Notes: generated by a model not told the origin, from the sequence alone. Shown: positions 35,043-47,666, numbered from the stretch's first letter. The stretch is 64,000 nucleotides of DNA from Owenia fusiformis (GCA_903813345.2 CAIIXF020000006.1:2232001-2296000), one strand, 5' to 3'. Translations and numbers: made by a program.

Positions 35043-37214
35043 TTATATAGTCTCAGAGTCAGCATCAGATTCAGAAAGGACTCTTCGTAACTGTGCCTGG
35101 TCATTCTTGTCAAATCCTATATATGTGAGATAGTTCTCTACAGATCCATACCTGGAATATACAGTAGAACATATTACTCATATTATGGAAAAGGCAAGGG
35201 TCTACAAATAGGCAAGTCAAACTTTAAAAAGTGGGACAAAATAAACACTGTGTTGTCAGTCAAAAAATGGTGGCAAAATATTTTTCTTTAGAAACTTTTT
35301 TTTCCATAATATAATTGTATTTCATGTTATTAAATATTACATCATACAAAATGTTAAAAAAAGATGTAAATTTTCGGCAAGCCCAGCAACTCCATATACT
35401 TAAACCCATCTAAATAGAAAAAGTGCAAAACTACAAATGCAATGTGGCAAAACTCAATGAAGGAAATTCTATGCCCATTTTTTTGCACCCATTTAAAACA
35501 GATTGTTACGATGAATGGAGGGCAATGTTTTGTTCTTATTTTTTCTTCATATACACAGTTAACAGTCATTTGACAGATAGCTGAAATAAAAATGCAACAG
35601 GTGCCCATTTGGTTATGATTAATATTATCAGGCCCGTAGCCTTTTCCAATGAGGGGGGGTCACTTTTATAAAAAAAATTCCGAAATCCAAGGACCCAATA
35701 TCACATGAAAAATGCTCAGAATGGTGAAAACTGCATGATTTTGAACAATTTTTGGCCAGGGGGGGATTGCTCAAACCCCCTGTCTATGGAGCTGATTATA
35801 CACATGTAAAATTGAAAATAAGTCTACAATGGAATTCATGATTGGGGGCAGTTACTCACTCATTGTCTATATAAGTAAGGAGACCATACATGGTTTCTGC
35901 CTCAGCTGTGACAAATGTCTCACTCATGTGGAACCTATCGACTATCTCTGAGTAGGCACGCTCATACATTGGCTTGAGGCCTTCCTGCAAAACACCATTA
36001 CGGGAGATTGAATAAACCATACATGTATGTTCAACCAAATATAATTTAAATTATATAAGTAAGCCACCTCAATGTATGGGAGATCCATATATATTAACAG
36101 AACTGAAACATTTGAAATTGAACATATTTCCTCAAACTAGGTGAAATTTTTACTGGATGCATGTTACAAAAATGAAAGTTGACTGGTGACAAACTTACTG
36201 TTGAGAGGCTATATTCATAAGCTATGTACTCTTTAGATTTTCCCATGATTGCTAACAGAAGAGCTGCTACTATTCCAGTCCGGTCTTTACCATGGGCACA
36301 GTTGATCATTGCTGGAATGTTCTCTTGGTCAGATAACAGTTTTAAAGCTACAACGAATAAAAACTTAAGTATATTGGTTGGATATTGGTACACATACAAA
36401 TTTGGCTAACTTTTATGGTGAAACAGCCCTGCATTTTCTAATCTGAAGTGTTCCTCATTACATAAAGAATTGCATTATAAATTGTTTATGTAACTATCGT
36501 GGCACATCTTCCCTCGGTTCCCAGGGATCATATATCAGCATAAACCTCAGGCATACATGTATATGCCACGATAGTAACATATATCGATTCATCAAAATGT
36601 ATATCTGATACACCATGGTTTGTCATACCTGCACATATACCATTCTGGCTTTGTTCAATAATGTCTTTATACTGTCCTAAAATACCCCTTGGATTTAGAA
36701 CAGCTTTGGCGAATGGACGGACAAAGTATCTAAAGCCTGTTCGGAATATTGCATCATAGATTAGGTATACCAAAGAGAATACCTTTGTAATCAAAGGTGC
36801 TCTGCTGTATATAAGCCATATATAATTGAGCTTGAAGAAATCAATGAGGAAATGACGACGACTACAATTTTCATCTGATTTCCTGAAGCGTTTCCTTGGT
36901 AGATGTTTAGCTGCGACTGCTTTCAATGGTTTCTGATTGAAATTTAAAAATGGAATCTTGATTTTATAAACTTTGTAGTCTGTATCAAGAACCTTGGACC
37001 CATTGGCTATGTTCGTATATTCATTTGAGGATCGGAAGTCGATTATAGATTTTATTCCAAGCTTGTCTCTTACAACTTCTGCTTCTTCAGATGTGAGAAA
37101 ATCCGGCCTGGATGTTCTGTAGACCTTTCCGATCGGTGTCCTATTATTGTCATCTTCTTCTGTTGGGTACAATCGCCTGAAATTAGGCATAGATTGGAAC
37201 TTTAGTTCCTGCAT
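35043..37214 (-). CDS. tyrosine/lipid phosphatase of the Y_phosphatase3 type, 322 aa
   Basis: Four exons, 37214-36629, 36347-36199, 35984-35860 and 35151-35043, give 323 codons with agreeing phases. The N-terminal part has NFRRLYPTEEDD, GKVYRTSRPDFLTSEEAEV and LGIKSIIDFRSSNEY. This is the 'R-S-x-x-L/F ... L-x-I-x-x-I-I-D-F/L-R' beginning of the family related to bacterial PtpB. A hydrophobic helix-rich insert follows (FFKLNYIWLIYSRAPLITK). Exon 2 carries the catalytic P-loop INCAHGKDRTGIV (C-x5-R with Cys nucleophile and Arg; the AHGKD form is typical of this family). The C-terminal exons form the helical end (YERAYSEIVDRF, YGLLTYIDNEYGSVENYL) and finish with an acidic SESDADSETI. The protein is likely cytosolic and its substrate is unknown. 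I chose the ATG at 37214; a second in-frame Met lies eight residues in. Confidence 0.9.
35632..35792. repeat. G-rich inverted-terminal repeat element in phosphatase intron 4-side
   Basis: AGGCCCGTAGCC with a G-run at the left; the right part shares TGAAAACTGCATGATTTTGA and TTTTTGGCCAGGGGG with the inverse orientation of 46640-46745. It is a degraded member of the same repeat family as 46624-46817. Confidence 0.5.
36492..36578. repeat. hairpin repeat in phosphatase intron 1
   Basis: GTAACTATCGTGGCA and TGCCACGATAGTAAC are perfect inverted copies ~60 bases apart, in the intron between exons 1 and 2. Confidence 0.6.
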
Positions 37215-37659
37215 TTTGATCTTTGTACGGTATAAGAACAATCAATATGCATTGAAAATCAGTTCGCTACATCGATTTCATTCTGGTTTGAAAATTTTTT
37301 GAAAAAGTTTTTTTACTTCTCTTTTCTGCATTTTGTATGCTTTGGCATTTCGATGAATAATGACTAAAGGTAATTATGAATTTCTTAAAGCCAGTTAATT
37401 AAACTATGTTGTTGTTTTATTCATATCGCTGTGCGTTTGAGTTATTTATGAAATATTCAGAATCTAAGCTTAGTCTATTATCACCCACCAAAGAAACCAT
37501 AGATGGACTCCCGGGGATGGAACTGTCTCCATTGAGGTTCATACATATTTATATGGAGCAAATTTTCATCTGTTAATTCTGGGACATTCTGTCACTTCGA
37601 AATCTTTCAATCCAAAAGTCGCTAAATTCTCACCTTAGCGGTGGTGTCAAAATATACTT

Positions 37660-38310
37660 GAATTCCTCTGGATGCCAATCACACAGCCAACCAACAATCC
37701 AAACAAACAACCATCCTCCCAATTACCTCCCACTCACCATACCAGTCATCCAACCAATCAAACACACTATCAACACATAAAACAACCAGCCAACTAATCT
37801 ACCAAGAAACCTACCAATCAACCAACCAGCAAACAAACCAACCAACCAAAGAACCAACCAATCAACAAAGTAACTAATCATACAACTAAGCTAGCAACTG
37901 ACCAACCAATCATCCATTCAGCTCATCAATCAACCAAACAATTAATAAAGTAAAAGACCAATCAATCAACTACCTAACTGATTAATCAGCTAACAATCAA
38001 TCAACTTATCAACCATGAAACTAATAAGTAAATCAAACCAAGCAACAAGTCAAGAGTAGCCACTGCCAGCCAACCAAGCAACCAACAACGTAACCAACCA
38101 ACCAGCTAATCAAACAACAAAGTAACCAACCAAACAACTAAGCAAGGGGCTGACCAACCAAGCACCCACCCAACCAGCTAAGGTTTGTTGCTAGGCTGGT
38201 CAGTTGGTTTATTAGTTGCTTGCTTGGCTGGTAAGATGGCTTGTGGTGTTTTGAGTGAGAGGTCAGTTTTGGGGAGGGGGGGGGTAGTTTGCTGGTAGTT
38301 GGTTGGCTGT
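37660..38310. repeat. CCAA-rich low-complexity tract with inverted continuation
   Basis: From ~37670 to ~38180 the plus strand is dominated by CCAACCAACCAATCAAC-type units. After the centre at ~38180 the complementary GGTTGG/GGCTGGT type runs to ~38310. The tract could fold back on itself. It lies between the divergent phosphatase and OXSM genes. No exon is seen. Confidence 0.7.
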
Positions 38311-38950
38311 GGGGTTGGCATCCAAAGGACTGCCAGTGAACTCTGAAACCATGCCACTAAGGTCTAAAATCTAAAATCTAAGGTCTAGAATCTCTCATTA
38401 GTTGATATTCTAACTAGTTTAGGCAAACTAGTTTTGAAAATATTTAGCAAGGGCAAGTGTTAATGAATGTAAAGCCATAGAGGGATTTGTACAGTATCCC
38501 TTCTATAAGGCCATTGATTGTTGCATTCACATCAAGCTTCTCCGAGGGGTCCTTCCATAAATATACAATGCACCTAATTGCAATATCTCTCTTTAGGACT
38601 TCAGATATGATGTTCGTTCAGGTAATTTCACTGTAGGCCTAAAAGATAATGGAGAGATAAACCATGTATATTCTATGTTTACATTTTTATTGCCTCAAAA
38701 GACAATCTAATTAAATCATCAGTGGGATTGGACACGCTCATAGTTGCAACCTTGTGTGAGGTAACGTTACAATGGCTTCAACTATATGCTAGTCTCCATT
38801 TAAAACAAATGTTATACATGTATGAATGAATGAATGCACTTAGACAAATTGAAGCAATGTCATTCATACATATAAGCACGCTAAGCAGCTTTCAGTTTCT
38901 GACTACTTTACCACAAGACATTTCTCTCAATGAAGTTTTACATTTGCAGA

Positions 38951-41394
38951 ATGACTGCTTGTGTCTCAGTGGGGCGCCGGGTGGTTGTGACTGGCATTGG
39001 TCTGGTCACATGTCTTGGAGTTGGTGTAGAGCATGTCTGGAGGAGACTTCTCAGAGGCGATTCTGGTATCACCCATGTTAAAATACGAGGTAAGAATAAT
39101 ATTAGCTTTGTCTGGAGGAGACTTCTCAGAGGCGATTCTGGTATCACTCATGTTAAAATACGAGGTAAGAATAATATTAGCTTTGTCTGGAGGAGACTTC
39201 TCAGAGGCGATTCTGGTATCACCCATGTTAAAATACGAGGTAAGAATAATATTAGCTTTGTCTGGAGGAGACTTCTCAGAGGCGATTCTTGTATCACTCA
39301 TGTTAAAATACGAGGTAAGAATAATATTAGCTTTGTCTGGAGGAGACTTCTCAGAGGCGATTCTGGTATCACTCATGTTAAAATACGAGGTAAGAATAAT
39401 ATTAGCTTTGTCTGGAGGAGACTTCTCAGAGGCGATTCTGGTATCACTCATGTTAAAATACAAGGTAAGAATAATATCAGCTTGATTCTAAAGAAAGTAA
39501 AATGGATAGAAAGTATATATATATTTATTTTTTTTGGCCAAATAACTTAAAAAAGTTTAAGGATTAATTTCAAGTAAATTAGAACTGTCAGAATATGTGA
39601 ATCAATCTGCCTATACAGGACCCTTAAATTATACATTGTTGGTTTATTTTGATTAGGTAGCAGTAACAGACCCTGGGTTCACTTTTAAATGTTTATTTTC
39701 AGAATTTGAAAACACAAAAATTCCTTGTACAGTAGCAGGTCATATTCCCAGAGGGTCATCTATTGGGGACCTCAACATGGAACAACTCTATAGTACAGCT
39801 GAACAACGTGAGATGTCAACCATGTCCTTGTATGCGTTAGAGGCTGCAAGGGAAGCCCTAAAAATGGCAAAATGGGATAGCCCATCTTTGACAGAGGAGG
39901 GAAAGCTAGAAACAGGTATGCCCTGAAATAATGCTTTAAACACAAATAGTCACAATATACAATAAGAGAAGATAATTTTTGAGACATTCTACACTTTATA
40001 CTTCAGACTTCAATATATTAATATTAAAACAACATTAAAACTAATTAATATCACAAGGTAGTAGCTGAAAGATGGATATTATAATATCCAAGTTACAGTG
40101 TATTGATCTTAAACCAATTTCTTGTCTTATCAGGTGTAGCAGTTGGCAGTGGTATGGTTGGTTTGGATGACATTTACGAGGTAGCAGAGACACTATATAA
40201 ACAAGGATATAGGAAAGTGGACCCTCGATTCGTACCCAGGATTCTAATCAACATCCCTGCAGGACTGATATCCATGAAATATGGATTTCAGGTTGGTGCA
40301 CTTGTGTTTTTGTACAAAACATATAAAACTCAAGGGTCAATCAAATACTGTAAAACAACAAATTTAGCAAACTTAATTTTCATGAATTTGCAGATTATAT
40401 ATTTAATATTTTTCATGATTTTTCTTTAAAATTTTTTTATCCAGGTAAGTAGTTCAATTTTAGTTTTGGCATGCATTTATATTGTATTTATGATGTTCGT
40501 CAGTCACATTTTAAAACATATTAAGGACAGTCAATATACATCAATGCATTTAATTCAACATTTAAACTAAATGGTTTTGTTCTATTTGTACAGGGGCCTA
40601 ACCATGCAGTGTCCACAGCTTGTACCACTGGACTACATGCTACAGGGGATGCCTTTAGATTCATCAAGTATGGAGATGCCAATGTCATGGTATGCGGAGG
40701 GACAGAGGCTTGTATTAGCCCTATAGGCTTGGCAGGATTTGCTAAAATGAGGGCCCTTAGTACTAAGTTTAATGACACACCACATAAAGCTTCAAGACCT
40801 TTTGATGAATCTAGAGATGGGTTCGTAATGAGTGAGGGTGCTGGTATAATGGTTCTTGAAGAACTGGAACATGCTAAAGCCAGAGGTGTGGATATCTTAG
40901 CTGAGGTGAAGGGATATGGCCTCTCAGGGGAAGCCCATCACATCAGTTCTCCAACTGAATCTGGAAGAGGAGCTGAACTCTGTATGACTAAAGCCCTTCA
41001 TGAAGCTAAGGTTGACATAAGTGAAATTGGATACATCAATGCTCATGCAACATCCACACCTGTAGGTGATGCAGCAGAACTCAGGGCCATATCTAGAGTA
41101 TTTGGAAATAATAAACTTGCAATATCCTCCACTAAAGGTGCAGTTGGCCATCTCCTTGGAGCAGCAGGGAGCGTTGAATCTATATTTACCATATTAGCTC
41201 TCAAAACAAGGAACATCCCTTTTAATACAAATCTTCAAAATGAGGATAAGGAGTTTAAAGATTTGAACCTAGTTAAAGGGGAACCCCAATTAATGCCAAG
41301 TGGAGTGACACATGCAGTTACAAATTCATTTGGATTTGGGGGTACTAATGCTTCCCTATGTCTTGCCAGTTATAATTCACACACCTCTCAGTGA
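38951..41394 (+). CDS. OXSM: 3-oxoacyl-[acyl-carrier-protein] synthase, mitochondrial (KAS II type)
   Basis: Exons 38951-39089, 39703-39915, 40134-40291 and 40594-41394 join in phase into 436 codons. The enzyme condenses malonyl-ACP with the growing acyl-ACP in mitochondrial fatty-acid synthesis, which supplies octanoate for lipoate. Visible features are the N-terminal [17 protein letters not shown] strand, the active-site cysteine in [14 protein letters not shown], the first histidine in [15 protein letters not shown], the second in [14 protein letters not shown], and the closing [15 protein letters not shown]. Length matches other OXSM proteins after removal of a targeting peptide. A TTTGCAG acceptor-like site lies just before the ATG, so an upstream exon may supply the mitochondrial presequence; an in-frame ATG also lies at 38930. 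Exon 1 ends at the first of six tandem copies of its own 3' end plus donor. Using the first donor (39089) gives the normal protein, as shown by the match of [11 protein letters not shown]...[13 protein letters not shown] to relatives. Confidence 0.95.
39035..39484 (+). repeat. 75-bp tandem repeat x6 spanning the end of OXSM exon 1 and its splice donor
   Basis: Six head-to-tail copies begin at 39035, 39110, 39185, 39260, 39335 and 39410. Each holds the last ~55 coding bases of exon 1 (GTCTGGAGGAGACTTCTCAG...), the donor CGAG|GTAAGAATAAT (CAAG in the last copy) and ~20 intron bases. Copies differ at one or two positions (ACCCATG or ACTCATG; GGTATC or TGTATC). The unit length is a multiple of three with no stop in frame, so any donor would keep the reading frame, adding 25 residues per copy. 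Confidence 0.95.
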
Positions 41395-41399
41395 TCTCC

Positions 41400-42300
41400 C
41401 CAGCATTGAATCAAGTGGGCGCAGCACCCACCTCAGATTTCAGAAACAAGCTCGCACCCACCTGAAAATCCATTTGCACCCACTTGAAAATGAGAAAATC
41501 ATTAAAGATTGTGATATTTTTTGACCAATTTTGATCCAAATTATTTTGCACCCACTTGAGAAAAAATCCTGTGGAGAACACTGCCTCTGTTCCTGAAACT
41601 CAGTGAAAGATGTTTAGTTACCTTGCAGAGGATACGGGTCCAAGGTATGAAGATTGTCATATCAGTGACGGAGGCGACTCATAATAGATGGCATCATTTG
41701 TGCGTTCAATATATTAAAAATGTAAATGCCTCCGTGTTAAACTAGCTAGAAAAGGGCAACCCTTACATAGTTGCAAATTATTTGGGCTGGAAATCAGACC
41801 ACCATCTATACAGTAGTCATCAAGCTTATTTCAGTCTTACATTTATTGTGCCACAAGGTTGCAGTGTTTATGGACTTTGTTGCTGATGACTGATAATGCA
41901 CTTAATTTGTAATAAAGAAATTGTTAGAACATTTCTTAATTCAGGAAAATGCTGTTTTGTGTTTTTATAATTTTTAATATAATTGGGATTGACAATCAAA
42001 GTGATCTTGTGAGATAATACAATATAACAAAATAATCATATATATACTTAATTATAAAAATAATTTATTTAGTTTTTATTATATAGTTGTAGAAGAGTAC
42101 ATGTATACGACTGACAATATTACAAATATTTTGCAATGAAAATGGCTTCATTAACAGGTTATACTGTACTATTTGTGCCTCATTATTATTGGGATTAGAA
42201 AGAGAAGTACCAAATGCACTATAATAACTTTACAAATCAATGCTGCAATAACTGAATAACAAGGCATTAACATGACAAAATGTCACCACCTAGTTGCTCA
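41400..42300 (+). other. OXSM 3' untranslated region and flank
   Basis: After the TGA at 41392-41394 the sequence holds TTTGCACCCACTTGA-type repeats (41440-41570). AATAAA at 41911-41916 is the best polyadenylation signal. No further gene is seen. Confidence 0.55.
41911..41916 (+). terminator. polyadenylation signal of OXSM
   Basis: AATAAA about 520 bases beyond the OXSM stop, in a TTTGTAATAAAGAAATTG context, with T-rich sequence downstream. Confidence 0.5.
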
Positions 42301-42309
42301 AAATATTAT

Positions 42310-43737
42310 TAGTTCAATCTAAAGTCAGATTTGAATATCTGATAACTTGTAGATGATTTTGAAAAAATTGGTCAATTTGAAGCAAATTGAAAAATGACCT
42401 TTTTTGACCCTGAGGTCATTGAGGGTGAAATCTCATATCTAAAGTCAGATTTGAACTTCTGAGAACTTTTAGATGATTTAAAAAAAAAAATTGGTCAATT
42501 TGAAGCAAGTTGAAAAAATACCTCTTTGACTTTTTTTGACATTGAGAAGGTCATTGAAGGTCAAATGTAAAGTCAGATTTGAACTTCTGAGAACATGTAG
42601 ATGATTTTGAAAAAAAAATTAAGTAAATTTGAAGCAAGTTGAAAAAAGACCTTTTTGACCTTGAAAAGGTCATTGAAGGTCAAATGTCAAATCTAAAGTC
42701 AGATTTGAACTTCTGAGAACATGTAGATGATTTTGAAAAAAATTAGTCAATTTGAAGCAAGTTGAAAAAAGATCTTTTTGACCTTGAGAAGGTCATTGAA
42801 GGTCAAATCTAAAGTCAGATTTGAACTTCTGAGAACTTGTAAAGTCAAATTTGAACTTCTGAAAAGATGTAGATGATTTTGAAAAAAAATTTGGTCAATT
42901 TGAAGCAAGTTGAAAACAGACCTTTTTGACCTTGAGAAGGTCATTAAAGGTCAAATTTAAAGTCAGATTTGAATTTCTGAGAACATGTAGATGATTTTGA
43001 AAAAAAAATTTGAAGGAAGTTGAAAAAAGACCTTTTTGACCTTTTTTGACTTTGAGAAGGTCATTGAAGGTCAAATGTCAAATCTAAAGTCAAATCTAAA
43101 GTCAGATTTGAATTTCTGAGAACACGTAGATGATTTAAAAAAAAAAAATGGTGTCAATTTGAAGCAAGTTGAAAACAGACCTTTTTGACCTTTTTTGACC
43201 TTGAGAAGGTCATTGAAGGTCAAATGCCAAATCTTAAGTCAGATTTGAATTTCTGAGAACACGTAGATGATTTTGAAAAAAAAATTTAGTCAATTTGAAG
43301 CAAGTTGAAAACAGACCTTTTTGACCTTTTTTGACCTTGAGAAGGTCATTGAAGGTCAAATGTCAAATCTAAAGTCAGATTTGAAGGTCAAATGTCAAAT
43401 CTAAAGTCAAATCTAAAGTCAGATTTGAATTTCTGAGAACATGTAGATGATTTTGAAAAAAAAATTAGTCAATGTGAAGCAAGTTGAAAAAAGACCTTTT
43501 TGACCTTGAGAAGGTCATTGAAGGTCAAATGTCAAATCTAAAGTCAGATTTGAACTTCTGAGAACATGTAGATGATTTAGAAAAAAATTGAAGTCAGTCT
43601 AAACAGTATTTGTTAAGTTATAGGAAGTTGTAAGAAATTGTTACAGACGCCGGACGCCAGACGCCGGACGCCAACCGCCGTCGCAAAAAAACGGAGACCA
43701 TAACAATATGTCACCACTTTTGGTGGTGACATAACAA
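42310..43737. mobile_element. second satellite-core element with terminal hairpin
   Basis: About ten diverged copies of a ~110-150-bp unit run from 42310 to 43590 (AAAGTCAGATTTGAACTTCT, ACATGTAGATGATTTTGAAA, GACCTTGAGAAGGTCATTGA, with internal inverted GACCTT/AAGGTC). Then come a (GACGCCGGACGCCA)n tract (43647-43680) and a terminal hairpin ATGTCACCACTTTTGGTGGTGACAT (43709-43733). The hairpin and the adjoining ACAATATG are the reverse complement of the end at 1205-1240, so this is the same structural class with a different core satellite. Confidence 0.7.
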
Positions 43738-44009
43738 CATTTCTCTATACGGATTCTTCAAGCCATGGTTCCTTTGAGTTAATCAGGTTTATCCAACTGA
43801 AATGTTTACTCCTGAATTTCATAGGCTTCAGCATAGACCTGAGAAATGATACTAGCCTAGCCTTCCCCTTTTAATCATTGTAGTAATACAATGTCTATTT
43901 TTCTGATTTTATGAAATTCTTAATGTGTTTCTTGTCAAAACAGATGATGTTTGATATTATTTGTTTCCTATTGTCCATGTAATTTGAATAATAATAATTT
44001 TAATAGCTT

Positions 44010-44273
44010 GTTTGAATCCATCCTCCTAAGCAGGTATCCAGAATCCATACCTCCTTCTTCCCCCTGCTATAACCAATTTGGAAGCGCCCGATTAAACTGA
44101 ATCACGTGATCTTATTATGCGCAATGACTTATACATGATTTCTGTCGCATTGTTGCGACAGCCAATCAGATTGCGAGTTCTTAATCGGGGAAAGGCTAAC
44201 TGCTTATCGCAGGGGGTAAAAAGAAAGAATATATTCTGGATTTTGAAGCCCTGTGATTGGAGGATGGTTTGAA
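44010..44273. mobile_element. MITE with ~40-bp inverted ends
   Basis: Left TTGAATCCATCCTCC...ATCCAGAAT and right ATTCTGGAT...GGAGGATGGTTTGAA are inverted copies; the inner ...CCCCCTGC / GCAGGGGG also pair. GTCGCATTGTTGCGACAGCC forms a further small palindrome near the centre. Non-coding. Confidence 0.6.
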
Positions 44274-44279
44274 TTCCAT

Positions 44280-46610
44280 TTCATATTTTTGGGGGATTTA
44301 CACACACAGTGACACCCTGAGGCATTTATTACAGAGTAGGGTAGAAATTTACATAATTCTTGAAGCCCCTTCTCTTATTTTGAACATTAGCCTACATAAC
44401 ATATACATAAATACAATTGCACATTGTGATAATACACTGCAGGTAACTGCTATTTCTACAAAATAAACTACCATATATGAATATATAAAGATAATATTTC
44501 AGTATTAAAAGGATACATTTTGGAATTCATTGAGTATCCAATTGAATAAAGCTGGTGTCTAGTTTAAGGAAGTTATGCACTATATCAGATATGACACATT
44601 CTTTTTTGATTCAATCAATTTTTGGTTATTACCTTAAAGTGTGGAACTACCTTTAATAATTATTAAACAAACTAATTTCAAAATTCAGTGAATTCCAAAA
44701 TTGATCATTTTTTCACAATGAGTTCATCATCCAGATGAAGGCCTCAAAGATCCAGATAAACATATTTTTGACATTTGGAGCTCTTCAATTGGAAGATGAA
44801 ATATTGTACAAAACCTGTACTGCCAAAAATACTGGCCATACATAATACACACATACACTGCCTTTGGCACTAAAATCATGTACAGTCTCTACATGTATGT
44901 ATAGGCACTACTAAAAATACACAAGTGCCTTATCATGATGCTTTTGAATTTACAAATAATAAATAAAAGAAGTTTGGGGACCATTGGTCATTGATAAGTA
45001 CCTTGAGATACTCTAGTCTTAAATGGTAATTTGAATACTGATCCCAGATTATGTGTTCATGAACTGTATTCACACGAATTGTAATAACTGTAATAATACT
45101 CCAAAGAAATCCTGCATGTTTAATCTTAAGCTTAGGGATTCTCTGATTTTGCAAACATTTAGAAAAAATTATAAAAATATCAAAGCGCACTTACGGACTA
45201 TGAGATATATCTTACATGAGATACAAAACAAAAATTGGTAAGCCTCGTCTGCATACACACGCGTCACACAAATTGCATCATGTTGGATCAAAATAATAAT
45301 TTAAGAAATTGCACATATCAATTGCATTGATATAATTTGTATACATGTACTTGTATATGAAATAACAGTCTAGTAATTGGTTTCATGATGGTCTATAACC
45401 AGATACCAGTTTCTTTAGATATGGTTTGAATAGGGGTCTTAGTTGTCCCTTTTCCTTCCTTATTAGATAACGTATGTTTACAATATCGCAACATAGACAC
45501 TACACACTCACTTATTCATATATAGGCTGATGATTTGAGAAACTTGATCCTAATCACAATATTGAAAACACAATTGTACACACATACTTTTAACCCTTGT
45601 AAGACTGCATTTTGTGGAGGAAAATTAATTATATTTATCATCAACTTAGACAATTGACCTTTTGCGATCAGAATTCAAGTATTTTGTTTATGGATACTGT
45701 TGTCATGTATCTTGTCTTATTCGTATGAGTCTTATGATGTCATATAAAAATGATATAAGACATGATGCAGAGACAAAATGGGAACGTGGCAGTTCTGAGC
45801 TAAAAAAATTATAGTTTCTTTCATGCAAACTAAAGGTCGGATTTTTACCAGGTATGTTGATTTGACTAGATCATGAGTATATCTTTATATGTGTGGTGTT
45901 TCGATTCACACTAAACATCAATGCCTATAAGCACCCCCAGGGGTGCTAAACTGCTATCTAAATCATGTCGGTAAGATCTTAAGAATGTTCTTAGAATGAA
46001 TGTTGATTTAGTCAAATCGAATACTTGAAAAATAAATCAATAAAGTATGAAATGCAGAAGATAATCTCTCAAAATCAAACAGCTAAAGCAGTGTGGCCAA
46101 ATTGTGACGTCACTACAAGATAGGATCTATCCGGTGATCGCAAATCATCAATTGTTGAATTAAAATCAGGTCATATATATCTAGGGGATATACAAGAGTT
46201 AATTGACCCATACTTGTATTCTAAGTTGCTAAAATTGCTGATGAATAATTCCAAAATGCGCATCTTGACTGAATTCCCTACAGATATATACATATGGATG
46301 GATGAAAAATTTATTTCAACTGTTCTCTCTTTGATATAATACATATAATGCTAAAAAACTGAACTACTATATACCAATTTTAGACATCAGTAAATATTTC
46401 CAAAATTATCTGTTATATATTCTATGCCCATATGCACTCATTTGACATTTATGCACTCATTTGACACAACTGTCACTATGAATTGATATTAATGCATCAA
46501 TTTATAATTTATTACAAAGGCAAATAAACAAATAAAATAATTAGACTGACTTATCACATAAATCATGATTATTGCTTTTCAGCTTGCGATGGACTAGAGG
46601 TCTCTTCAGA
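44280..46610. other. no supported gene
   Basis: AT-rich sequence with short ORFs. Because KIAA0930 ends in phase 1 at 48741, a small last coding exon is expected somewhere below it on the minus strand, and this stretch may hold it, but I could not identify one. Confidence 0.35.
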
Positions 46611-46623
46611 CCTATTATGTGAC

Positions 46624-46817
46624 AGGCCCATAGCCAGGGGGGGTTCGGGGGGTTCGGGCGAACCCCCTCCTGGCCAAAATTTCTTTCAAAATCATGCAGT
46701 TTTTCACCATTCTGACTATTTTTTGAGTGATTTTTGGCCAAATTTACCAAAGTGAACCCCCCCCCTAGAATTTTTTGGAAAAGTGAACCCCCCTTGGAAA
46801 ATTCTGGCTACGGGCCT
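46624..46817. mobile_element. G/C-run MITE
   Basis: Left AGGCCCATAGCCAGGGGGGG and right ..TTCTGGCTACGGGCCT are inverted copies. Inside are AACCCCC runs and GATTTTTGGCCAAAT. A related copy lies at 35632-35792. The palindrome at 46818 is inserted at its right end. Confidence 0.6.
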
Positions 46818-47666
46818 CACCCTATGCAGACAGAGCCTGTGGGAAATATTGGGTGCGGAGCAAATGAGCGGAGGGTGCGGAGCTAACGGTTATTTTTGAA
46901 TTTAAATTTGGGATATTTCTGAAACTAAGCCGTTTTGGGACTTCAAATATACCAAGATATGTGTATTTGACACCAAATATCAATACAATTGTGAAAATAG
47001 TAGCGCAATTCATTCTATAGCGACGCAGTGTGCCTTAAACCGTTCCCAGACCTATATATTTTGAAATTATCCTTTTAATACTGAGTCCCCAGCATTCATA
47101 AAAAATGGTGTTCAAGGTGCACTATCTATACAAATTATTTTTGCATCTTGGAAGCCAGGCAGTATCTGTGTGATTTTATAAAAATTCGGAAATGTTCTTC
47201 AGATATGAGCCCCTTTAAATATTGGGTGCGGAGCAGCTCCATAAACGTAGCTCCGCACCCAATATCTAGAGGGGCTCATATCTGAAGAACATTTCCGAAT
47301 TTTTATAAAATCACACAGATACTGCCTGGCTTCCAAGATGCAAAAATAATTTGCATGGGTAGTGTATCTTGAACACCATTTTTTATGAATGCTGGGGACG
47401 CAGTATTAAAAGGATAGTCTCAAAATATATAGGTCTGGGAAATGTTTAAGGCATACTGCGTCGCTATAAAATGAATTACACTACTATTTTCACAATTTTA
47501 TTGATATTTGGTGTCAAATACACATATCTTGGTATATTTGAAGTCCCAAAACGGCTTAGTTTCAGAAATATCCCAATTTTAAATTCAAAAATGACCGTTA
47601 GCTCCGCACCCTCCGCTCATTTGCGCCGCACCCAATATTTCCCACAGGCTCTGTCTGCATAGGGTG
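46818..47666. mobile_element. 849-bp near-perfect palindromic foldback element
   Basis: The two ~415-base arms are almost identical inverted copies, starting CACCCTATGCAGACAGAGCC and ending in its reverse complement, with the centre near 47240 (GCGGAGC ... GCTCCGC). GGCCT flanks both sides (46813-46817 and 47667-47671), a likely 5-bp target-site duplication. Only a few mismatches separate the arms (e.g. the GCGGAGC/GCGGCGC step), so it is young or gene-converted. The 63-codon ORFs in each arm are mirror copies of one another and not genes. Confidence 0.85.

Noticed and set aside
37660-38310. CRISPR-like or structured regulatory array in the CCAA-rich tract
   Set aside because: Units vary in length with no constant spacer; it is simple low-complexity DNA in a eukaryotic genome.
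38966-39485. ORFs on both strands across the OXSM repeat (plus frame 3 and minus)
   Set aside because: Shadows of the 75-bp tandem array; only the frame continuing from RRVVVTGIG is coding, and probably only through the first copy.
46822-47662. Two near-identical 63-codon ORFs on opposite strands with a signal-like N-terminus
   Set aside because: They are the two arms of the 849-bp palindrome; no splice sites, no domain.
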